DNA from: DASQBT01 sp963782495
GTDB lineage: Bacteria; Pseudomonadota; Gammaproteobacteria; Burkholderiales; Thiobacillaceae
Length of the DNA stretch: 64,000 nucleotides
Direction of reading: 5' to 3'
NCBI GenBank assembly: GCA_963782495.1
Contig: CAWAJU010000009.1
Span: 62,001 to 126,000 of the forward strand
Shown here: positions 55,171 through 62,612 of the stretch, in pieces
Numbering within the stretch: position 1 is the stretch's first letter
How the letters are laid out: every line of letters begins with the position of its first letter
The notes under the pieces: model-generated
Told to the model about the DNA's origin: nothing
The model's input: the letters and a program-made list of their open reading frames with translations, nothing else
Database searches by the model: none
Position numbers and translations under genes: made by a program

Positions 55171-56412
55171 ATGGCATCGAGTCTGCGCGGTTGGAAGCTT
55201 CTGTTGTTGCTGTGTCTAGCGAACGTTGTCGCCTACATCGCTGTCTTTGAGCTGCCGCCGATCATCGGCAACCTGGTACATGACTTTCACATAAGTTATG
55301 CGCAGGCGGGCCTGTTCATGAGCGTGTACGCTTTAGTGCGCATGATCGGCAGCCTAATGGCGGGCGCGTTCAGCGATCGCTACGGGGTCAAGCACTTCGT
55401 TGTGGTGGGCCTGGTGCTGGTTGCGGTGGCAGGTTTTCTCTGCGCTCACAGCAACGGCTACGCTTCAATGCTCGTGTATCGGACCATGATTGGGATCGGT
55501 GCCACGCTGATCTTCATTCCCGGGTTAGCCGCGTCGATGTATCTACTCAAACCCCATCAAGTCAATCTGGCTACAGGGGCATTTTTCACTTCCATGAATG
55601 TCGGGTTGACCCTTGCACTCTTGGTCACTCCCATCATGGCGGCGTCATTTACCTGGCGCACTCCCCTCAATCTGTTTGCTGGAATCGGTCTGCTGGTCGC
55701 GCTGGTTTTCTTCATCTTCACCCGAGGACAAACTCTGCAGGCGTCCGGAGACGCCCATTTCAGCAGCCAGGGCAGTGGCCTTGTGGTTGGTACGTACTCG
55801 ATTCGTAACTTGCCGCTGGTGATGGTATGCATCGGTTATTTTTTGATGCTCTTCCATACCTACGGAATGATTACGTGGTTGCCGGAATATCTAAAAGTGG
55901 CACGCGGCTACCCGCCGGGGGATGTGGGAAGGGTGTCGATGACGCTCGGGCTGGTCATGATACCTGGAACTTTTATTTCGGGATGGCTGGGGGACCGCAT
56001 CGGAGCTTGGGGAATAGGCATATTTGGCGCGGCTCTCTGCGGCCTTTGCCCTGCATTGCTGATTTTATTGCCTTCGATACCCTTGGTTGGAGTATTTGCC
56101 GATATCTGCTTCCTGGCATTTGGAATTTGCTTTCTGGTCGTCCCGCTCACCAGCATCCTCAGTTACCTTGTGCCTGCCAAAGATAACGGCAAAGCAGTTG
56201 GCATGGTACATACGACTGGATACGCGGGGTCGATCGCATCCACCTATCTGGGAGGTTATCTGCTAACTGTCACTGGCAGCTACACTTGGCCATTCATGTT
56301 GTACGTTGGTTCCATGGTTGTCACGTTTCTGCTCTTGCTTCTGCTGCACAAATATTACGCCGCAGCCGAGGCCGGGCGAAGGTTGTCCCAGGTTGAGGCC
56401 GCCTCGGCATAG
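55171..56412 (+). CDS. MFS transporter, module copy A
   Basis: Starting at ATG 55171, about 413 residues with 12 hydrophobic helices and the MFS loop motif GAFSDRYGVKHF (helix 2-3) and its second-half copy GWLGDRIGAWG. The overlapping frame upstream (55051) belongs to the previous gene. Similar to the transporter at 61274. It probably imports the substrate of the island: MFS proteins of this shape carry organic anions and heterocycles. Confidence 0.88.
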   Translation: MASSLRGWKLLLLLCLANVVAYIAVFELPPIIGNLVHDFHISYAQAGLFMSVYALVRMIGSLMAGAFSDRYGVKHFVVVGLVLVAVAGFLCAHSNGYASMLVYRTMIGIGATLIFIPGLAASMYLLKPHQVNLATGAFFTSMNVGLTLALLVTPIMAASFTWRTPLNLFAGIGLLVALVFFIFTRGQTLQASGDAHFSSQGSGLVVGTYSIRNLPLVMVCIGYFLMLFHTYGMITWLPEYLKVARGYPPGDVGRVSMTLGLVMIPGTFISGWLGDRIGAWGIGIFGAALCGLCPALLILLPSIPLVGVFADICFLAFGICFLVVPLTSILSYLVPAKDNGKAVGMVHTTGYAGSIASTYLGGYLLTVTGSYTWPFMLYVGSMVVTFLLLLLLHKYYAAAEAGRRLSQVEAASA

Positions 56413-56500
56413 AGAGGCCAACCAGGATCACCGGGGCAAGCATTTTTCAGACGGCGGCTGCCAGCATCTCCAATTACTCGTGAAACAAAGGTGATTTGAA

Positions 56501-57676
56501 ATGGCACGTGGATTATCGAGTTCCCGCAGAGGCGCAACATCAGAGGTTTCCTCACCTCCCGGTGCAGCTGGCGATGCGTTTCGGAAAGACAGCTCACGCC
56601 TGATGCGCGGTGCGCGTAACTGCGTTAACGGATATTGCGCAATTCAGCCTGAAGAGCGCGTGCTCCTGTGGTTGGATCGCACGGATAAAGTCGACTCTAA
56701 AGTAGTGGAGGCTCTTGCTCGGGCAATTGATGAAACTGGCGCGCCCCTGAGCATCTTGCAAACCAAAGCACCCATCTTCCGATATGGCGAGAGACTGTCG
56801 AAGGTTGAAGAAGCGGCAATATCGAATGCAAATGTCCTGATGCATGTGTTTGACTTAGAGAATGCTGCCTCCGTGGACAATGCCGACATCTACCGCTGTA
56901 TGTGGGAGAACGAGTTGCGGGTGACGTCGGTAATCGCCACCACTCCCCAGGTAATGACTTCCGACTGGGCTCATTACCCACCTGAGTTGCATTACTACAT
57001 GTGGATCAAATCGGCACGGCTGCTTCACGGTACGGAAGCTCGTTTGACCGATGATTTGGGCACCGACCTTCGTATGAGACTTTTTCCCTGGCCGGAAGGC
57101 GATCCTTTTTCATCATCGTGGGCCAGTGTCGATAAGAAGGCCAAGGTCCACCGCCCCGCCGGGACTTGGGAATTTTTCCCTGGCGGCACAATAGCGATTT
57201 GCCCCAGGGAGGTCGAAGGCACTCTGGTGTTCGAGCTTCTTGAAGGCTTTGCCGGCTATTTGAGCGAGCCGATTCGCTTGACGATCAAAGACCACTGGGT
57301 AACGAAAGTTGAAGGCGGAGAAGAGGCCAAGTGGCTCAAGGAACGAATGCGTCGTTACAAAAATGGATCCTACTTCTGCGAGTTTGCCTGGGGCATTAAT
57401 CCGCGGACACCGCTGCAGGAAGCTCTGAGGGTCAAGGCTCCAGACAGCCTTCTGTTTCGCCGGGCGGGAAGTTTTCATTGCGCTGTGGGACTATGGCCGG
57501 GCATGGGTGTGCCCAGCCCGTTTCACTGGGATGGCGGCGGGCTGAAGGCAACCCTCACGCTCAATGACAAGACCGTCATTGATCGGGGATATCTCACTAT
57601 GCTCGACGATCGAGATGTGCGCGAGCTGGCGTCGAAGTACGGCAATCCAGACGACTTCCTGTCGTACGAGAGCTAG
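56501..57676 (+). CDS. M29-aminopeptidase / NicX-like metalloenzyme
   Basis: The 391-residue protein has the fold of the M29 (AmpS) and 2,5-dihydroxypyridine dioxygenase (NicX) superfamily: VLLWLDRTDKVDSKVVEALA, a central beta region, CEFAWGINP (Glu region), GSFHCAVGL (metal His) and PSPFHWDGG (His-x-Asp). The usual M29 sequence DENASCH is FRRAGSFH here, so one metal glutamate is lost, as in NicX-like enzymes that open a pyridine ring with iron. A ring-cleaving role would fit the island, but a peptidase cannot be excluded. It lies 88 bases after the transporter. Confidence 0.7.
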   Translation: MARGLSSSRRGATSEVSSPPGAAGDAFRKDSSRLMRGARNCVNGYCAIQPEERVLLWLDRTDKVDSKVVEALARAIDETGAPLSILQTKAPIFRYGERLSKVEEAAISNANVLMHVFDLENAASVDNADIYRCMWENELRVTSVIATTPQVMTSDWAHYPPELHYYMWIKSARLLHGTEARLTDDLGTDLRMRLFPWPEGDPFSSSWASVDKKAKVHRPAGTWEFFPGGTIAICPREVEGTLVFELLEGFAGYLSEPIRLTIKDHWVTKVEGGEEAKWLKERMRRYKNGSYFCEFAWGINPRTPLQEALRVKAPDSLLFRRAGSFHCAVGLWPGMGVPSPFHWDGGGLKATLTLNDKTVIDRGYLTMLDDRDVRELASKYGNPDDFLSYES

Positions 57677-57713
57677 GTCGCACAAGAGTTAAACCAAGCG
57701 GAGGAAATTGGTC

Positions 57714-59147
57714 TTGCAAGAGAGCGTATCTCAAGAAGGCTCGATCACCGCAATTCGCGCCAGTTATGTGGTAGTGCCCGAAAACGATACCCATCGCGTC
57801 CTGCGTGACAAGACCGTGGTGATTCGGGGAGACCGCATCGAACAGGTGTGTGACGATTATGCCGGCCACGCCGACGTCAAGATTAATGCAGACGGCAGAC
57901 TGCTCTCTCCCGGATTCATCAATGCGCATGTGCACACCGGAGCCGCCACCTACGTCCGTGGTCTGTGCGAGGACCGCGACCTTCTTCCCGGCAGCGCCTT
58001 TTATCACTACGTGGTGCCGCTGATCGCGGTGGGCGCAGCCAACTTCAGCCTCGAAGAGTTCGCTGCTGTGATCGAGTGGGACATGCTGGAGATGATGAAG
58101 AAGGGGTCCACCACCATTCTCGAAGAAAACTTTGATCATTATGAGGTTCTGGTGGAGGTCGTCAAGCGCGTGGGGAATCGAGCCTATCTCAGCCCGACAT
58201 ATCCGTCTGGCCACGGCAACATTGGCTACATCAAGAATGGAAAACTCCAGTACGACCGTCCCAAGGAGGGCGCGGTTGCCGCCGGGTTGCAGCGAAACGT
58301 AGATCTGCACGCGGAGTTCAACGGAAGCGCAAACGATCGCATTCGGGTGCGCCTGAGCCCCACCGGGCCAGACACCTGTCCGCCTGAAGTTTTGCGGGAA
58401 ACCCGCAAAGCAGCGGACCGCCTGGGGTGCGGCATCAGCATTCATGCGGCGCATCACAAGACAGAATTCGAGATCTGCCGGACCAAATTTGACGCGACAC
58501 CGATCGGCCACCTTGCCAACACCGGTATCCTCGGCCCTGATGCCGTCGTTACCCACGTCACTTTTACCGATGACAATGATCGCCAGTTGCTTGCCGATAG
58601 CAACTCCACGGTTGTGCATTGTTCTTACCGCAAAGCTCGAGAGGCCGTCATTGGGCCGTTTTGGGAGTATTTGCAAAGAGGAATCAATGTGGCGCTGGGC
58701 ACCGATTCTTACTCGAGCGACATCACCGAGACGATACGGATGGCCGCCGTTCTGGGCAAAATAAAACTGGAACGGGTGGGCGCGCCTACTGCGGCCGAGG
58801 CATTTGACGCGGCCACGATAGGAGGTGCTCGCGGATTGGGCCGGTCCGATCTGGGTCAGATCAAACCCGGTGCCAAGGCCGACCTCGTGCTTATCGATTT
58901 GACCAAGCCGCACAATTTCCCCGTCATCGACCCGATCAAAAACTTTGTCTACTACTCCTCGGGTGGCGACATCGAGACTGTAATTGTCGATGGAAAGATT
59001 ATTGTCGATCACGGACGAGCGACAAACACGAACGAGGACGAACTAAGAGAGCGAGTGCGGGCGGCCACACAACGCATCTGGCGACTCGCTGACGAGCAAG
59101 GAGCTGTCGACGGTTTAAGGCTTTCTCTCAGATCGGAACAGGCATGA
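57714..59147 (+). CDS. Amidohydrolase (AtzA/TrzN/SsnA-like), module copy B
   Basis: Paralogue of the amidohydrolase at 50642 with the same landmarks: FINAHVHTGAATYVRGLCED (HxH), ISIHAAHHKTE, VTHVTFTD, VVHCSYRKAREAV, ALGTDSYSSDITETI and GAKADLVLIDL. The TTG at 57714 is the best start (GGAGG 57700-57704). An in-frame TTG at 57708 is too close to it. The C-terminus overlaps the next gene by four bases (ATGA). The copies diverge mainly in the N- and C-terminal strands and near substrate loops, so they probably differ in substrate. Confidence 0.9.
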   Translation: MQESVSQEGSITAIRASYVVVPENDTHRVLRDKTVVIRGDRIEQVCDDYAGHADVKINADGRLLSPGFINAHVHTGAATYVRGLCEDRDLLPGSAFYHYVVPLIAVGAANFSLEEFAAVIEWDMLEMMKKGSTTILEENFDHYEVLVEVVKRVGNRAYLSPTYPSGHGNIGYIKNGKLQYDRPKEGAVAAGLQRNVDLHAEFNGSANDRIRVRLSPTGPDTCPPEVLRETRKAADRLGCGISIHAAHHKTEFEICRTKFDATPIGHLANTGILGPDAVVTHVTFTDDNDRQLLADSNSTVVHCSYRKAREAVIGPFWEYLQRGINVALGTDSYSSDITETIRMAAVLGKIKLERVGAPTAAEAFDAATIGGARGLGRSDLGQIKPGAKADLVLIDLTKPHNFPVIDPIKNFVYYSSGGDIETVIVDGKIIVDHGRATNTNEDELRERVRAATQRIWRLADEQGAVDGLRLSLRSEQA

Positions 59148-60325
59148 CGGCGTTTCAGCGAAAGGGAATCAAACCAGCTGCCGGCTCTTCCACGCAAGCG
59201 TTTTCACCGGCGATCCGCGCGGGAGACTTGTTATTCATCAGCGGCTTCCCTTCCGCACATCATTTGTCCTCCGGAGGCGATGTTCGAGAACAGGCTAGAG
59301 CTGCCTTCCGAGAGATCGAAGATATCGTTACTGCCGCCGGAGGAAGGATGTCCGACATCGTGGACCTGCTGGCGGCATTTGTCGATATCCGCGACGTTGA
59401 CGACGTTCTAGACGTGGCTCGAGAGTTCTTTACCGCGGATTATCCGGCTTGGACGGCGATGGGCACACAGGGGTTGCAGCATCGAGGATCGAAGATTCTG
59501 ATTCATGCGGTAGCCCACCTCGGAACCGACCGAAAGCAATGTTTTACTCCTGACAGTTTGCGCTGGTGGCGCAAGTATCCAATTTCCGGGACATGCCGCA
59601 AGGGGCCCTACGTTTTTATTTCTGGGCAAATGCCGGTTGATTCGGACGGGAACGTTGTTAATGCGGGAGACCACCGCGGACAGGCCCGATATTTGTTCAG
59701 CCGCATGAAAGAGCTGGCTGAGTTGGCGGGCGGCAAACTCGAGGATGACCTTCTCGACATCCTGTCTTTCAGCGTCGATCCGCGTTCGTTCGCGCCCATG
59801 TGCGAAATAAAGAACAGCGAGTTTCTTACAATGCCATTCGAGCAGGCGCCATGCTCTTCCATCATCGGCGCGACCAGCTTGCATAAGCATCTAGGCTTTC
59901 ACACGGTGCGGGCTCTTTGTGAGGTGGACGGCGGCAAGGCGATCGCGTACACGCCCAAGAGTTTGTTCTGGCGCTACTTGCCGGTATCCGGAGGTACGAA
60001 GAAAGAGAAAGGTTGTCTACTCTGCATCGCGGGCGAAGTTGGCATGGATATGGATGGGCAGATCGTGTGCCCCGGCGATGCTGCTGCACAAGCGCGATAT
60101 GCCTTCAATCGCATTCGCGAGGTGGTAGAGATGGCGAACGGGACCATGGAAAATGTTGTTGACCTAATTTCCTTCCACAAGGATCCGCGTGATATCGACC
60201 TGGTGATGGAGGTTTCCCGCGAGTACTTCCGTGGCGATCCTCCGGCTTGGACGGCAATGGGTTACCCGGGTGGGTATTTCGAGGGACATCTGCATGAGAT
60301 TCTCGCGCGCGCCTGGATTTCTTAG
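59144..60325 (+). CDS. Three-domain RidA-family protein, module copy B
   Basis: The 393-residue paralogue of the gene at 52102 has the same three RidA units: AIRAGDLLFISG, GPYVFISGQM, GCLLCIAGEV as entry strands, and a PAW/APCSS/PAW pattern instead of the RidA carboxylate-binding Arg (YPAWTAMGTQGL, QAPCSSIIGATSL, PPAWTAMGYPGG; the middle unit has no Trp here). The start ATG overlaps the upstream stop. Preservation of the three-domain layout in both copies argues that the fusion is functional. Confidence 0.9.
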   Translation: MTAFQRKGIKPAAGSSTQAFSPAIRAGDLLFISGFPSAHHLSSGGDVREQARAAFREIEDIVTAAGGRMSDIVDLLAAFVDIRDVDDVLDVAREFFTADYPAWTAMGTQGLQHRGSKILIHAVAHLGTDRKQCFTPDSLRWWRKYPISGTCRKGPYVFISGQMPVDSDGNVVNAGDHRGQARYLFSRMKELAELAGGKLEDDLLDILSFSVDPRSFAPMCEIKNSEFLTMPFEQAPCSSIIGATSLHKHLGFHTVRALCEVDGGKAIAYTPKSLFWRYLPVSGGTKKEKGCLLCIAGEVGMDMDGQIVCPGDAAAQARYAFNRIREVVEMANGTMENVVDLISFHKDPRDIDLVMEVSREYFRGDPPAWTAMGYPGGYFEGHLHEILARAWIS

Positions 60326-60358
60326 TCTGGATTGCGTAACAGGGAGATAGAACTGACA

Positions 60359-61261
60359 ATGGTAGCGCAAGAAACCTCGGCGCCGGCGATCGATGTCTCG
60401 GTCAATATTCATTTGCCCGAGCATTCTTACCGGCTTCTGCCTCTGGGCCTCTACAAGGCCGCTGGTCCCACCTGGGTGGAGAAAATCCGTGCTGGATGGC
60501 CCCCGGAGTTCATGGTGGAAATGATGAGCCGGTCCAACGTCCAGCTTTCGTTGGTGATCTCACTCTGGTGCGCGAATGGCGTGGGAGGCGAAGAACTGTA
60601 TGTCGCGGCTGAGGAGATGTTGCCTATGTTCGCATCTTACCCCACAAAATTCCTCGGTCTGGTGGGAATATCGCCGATCCGCGCATGGACCGACAAATAT
60701 TATGCTCCGAGATATATCGAACGCATGGTGAGGGGGCACGGCTTCAAGGGCGCCCACATGTATCCCCATTGGTTCGGGGTTCGGATTGACGACCGTCAGA
60801 TGTATCCGATTTATGAAAAATGTGCGGAGCTTGACGTCCCCATCTCCTTCCAGACAGGCCAGGGTACGATGCGCTCCAACTCTCGCATTGTCGCGCGGCC
60901 AATCTGGATCGATAACATCGCGCGAGATTTCCCTTCTCTGAAGATCATCGCCTTGCACAGCGGATATCCATGGGAGGAGGAACTAGTAGCGCTGGCAATC
61001 AATAACGACAACGTCTTTATCTGTCCTGACGTTCCTCCGCCACGTCTGTGGCACTCCGCCATTCTGGAATATCTGAAGGAAGAAGGCCGTTTTGCGGGCA
61101 CTGACGGCAGCAACAAGGTTCTCTGGGCCACGGACTGGCCTCTGCAGGATCAGGAAACGTCTCTGAAGGAGGTGGACGCGCTGGGCTTGACGCCTCAAGT
61201 CCGCAAGAAATTAGTTCGGGATAACGCGATCCGTATCTTCAAGCTAGAGTCGAATCTGTAG
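60359..61261 (+). CDS. Amidohydro_2-type TIM-barrel protein, module copy B
   Basis: Paralogue of the gene at 53341: AIDVSVNIHLPEHSYRLLPL, FKGAHMYPHWFG, ISFQTGQGTMRSNSR, IIALHSGYPWEEELV, VLWATDWPLQ. It keeps the His and Asp lost in the gene at 54255, and again lacks the N-terminal HxH. Start ATG 60359 with GGGAGAT at 60342-60348. A longer TTG start at 60332 is less likely. It ends 12 bases before the transporter. Confidence 0.86.
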   Translation: MVAQETSAPAIDVSVNIHLPEHSYRLLPLGLYKAAGPTWVEKIRAGWPPEFMVEMMSRSNVQLSLVISLWCANGVGGEELYVAAEEMLPMFASYPTKFLGLVGISPIRAWTDKYYAPRYIERMVRGHGFKGAHMYPHWFGVRIDDRQMYPIYEKCAELDVPISFQTGQGTMRSNSRIVARPIWIDNIARDFPSLKIIALHSGYPWEEELVALAINNDNVFICPDVPPPRLWHSAILEYLKEEGRFAGTDGSNKVLWATDWPLQDQETSLKEVDALGLTPQVRKKLVRDNAIRIFKLESNL

Positions 61262-61273
61262 AGCGGGAAACCC

Positions 61274-62530
61274 ATGATGAGCTGGAGAGAAGAAGGGACG
61301 AGGCCCGGAGCGAATTCAACATCCCGGCCGTGGCTGGCTCTAGGGTTGATCTGTTCTGCAGTGTTTTGCGCTTTCATTGCAGTGTTCGCCATCCCTCCGC
61401 TAATGGGCATGCTCACCCGCCAGTTTCACGTCAACTATTCCAGGGTGGGACTCTTTATGACTGCCTACACCATGATCCCGACGTTCGGGAGCTTGCTGAT
61501 CGGATTATTCAGCGATCGCGTGGGCGTGCGAAACTCGCTGCTGACGGGCTTGTCTCTGCTGGCGTTAGCCGGCTTTCTTTCGGCTCTGAGCCAGAACTTC
61601 TGGGAAATGCTCGCATGCCGGATACTGATCGGAATTGGCGCGACAACTATTTTTGTACCGGGACTGGCCACCGTTCTCTATTTATTTCCCGCTGCGGGAG
61701 TCAACCTTGCTACCGGTGCATTCTTTAGCTCGCTGAATCTCGGTCTCTCGGTTGCGATGCTGATCACGCCAATCGTCGCCCGGGTCTTCGGATGGAGGGC
61801 GCCAATTGCCGGCTACGCCGCATTTGCGGTGGTGATTGTGGCTGTCCTATGGTTATTTACGAGCGTATCGTTCTTCCGTCGAACAATGAGCCCGACGAAC
61901 GTAGACGTAGCAATACCAGGCCAGCAAGGTTCCAAAGGGGCCTTGGTGCTGGTCAGCGCGAGTAATTTTCTTCTGTTCTTCCAGTCTTTCGGAATGATCA
62001 CTTGGCTTCCGGAATATCTAGCCCAGCATCGCGGCTACCCGTCTGCCCAGGTGGGAGGCATTTCCATGTTGCTGGGTTTGGTGGTAATCCCAGGATCGAT
62101 ATTTGCAGGTTGGCTCGCCGATCGCATCGGTGCCTGGCCGGTGGCAGTCTCCGGGGCAACTTTGTGCGCAGTCTGCCCGGCTTTGCTGGTTCTGACGCCG
62201 CAACTGAACACACCCGGCGTTTCGATCGATATTTTCCTCGTTGCGCTAGGAACCAGCTTGCTGACCATCCCACTTACCAGTGTCCTGGCCAGGTTGGTTT
62301 CGAGCGAGCATGGCGGAAAGGCAGTAGGACTCATATTGACAACCGGATACGGGGGCGCGCTGGTCGCCACATATCTGGGGGGATACCTGTTGACTGCGAG
62401 CGGCAGTTACACCTGGACCTTCTTGATGTGTTCTGTGTCCATGCTGTTGACACTGGCTCTCCTCGCCTTTCTACGCCGGACCTACCGGCGGCTGGAAATG
62501 CACCCGGCGCTCCGGCAAGCAACGTTTTGA
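61274..62530 (+). CDS. MFS transporter, module copy B
   Basis: The 418-residue, 12-helix MFS protein has GLFSDRVGVRNSLLTG (motif A) and AGWLADRIGAWPVAV (second-half motif). It is a paralogue of the transporter at 55171 (MGMLTRQFHVNYSRVGLFM, ALVATYLGGYLLTASGSYTW). It closes module B: the 26-bp palindrome and hyuA follow. Confidence 0.9.
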   Translation: MMSWREEGTRPGANSTSRPWLALGLICSAVFCAFIAVFAIPPLMGMLTRQFHVNYSRVGLFMTAYTMIPTFGSLLIGLFSDRVGVRNSLLTGLSLLALAGFLSALSQNFWEMLACRILIGIGATTIFVPGLATVLYLFPAAGVNLATGAFFSSLNLGLSVAMLITPIVARVFGWRAPIAGYAAFAVVIVAVLWLFTSVSFFRRTMSPTNVDVAIPGQQGSKGALVLVSASNFLLFFQSFGMITWLPEYLAQHRGYPSAQVGGISMLLGLVVIPGSIFAGWLADRIGAWPVAVSGATLCAVCPALLVLTPQLNTPGVSIDIFLVALGTSLLTIPLTSVLARLVSSEHGGKAVGLILTTGYGGALVATYLGGYLLTASGSYTWTFLMCSVSMLLTLALLAFLRRTYRRLEMHPALRQATF

Positions 62531-62556
62531 TAACTGTTTACTAAATTAGACAATTG
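62531..62556. promoter_or_regulatory. 26-bp inverted repeat, site 3 of 3 (before hyuA)
   Basis: TAACTGTTTA - six bases - GACAATTG plus flanks matches the sites at 47978 and 50497 in length and arms. It overlaps the region directly after the transporter stop and precedes hyuA by 57 bases. Confidence 0.65.
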
Positions 62557-62612
62557 ACTTATTATATGCACGATCAGCGTGGATGGGACAACGATTCAAA
62601 GAGAGCCAATGC

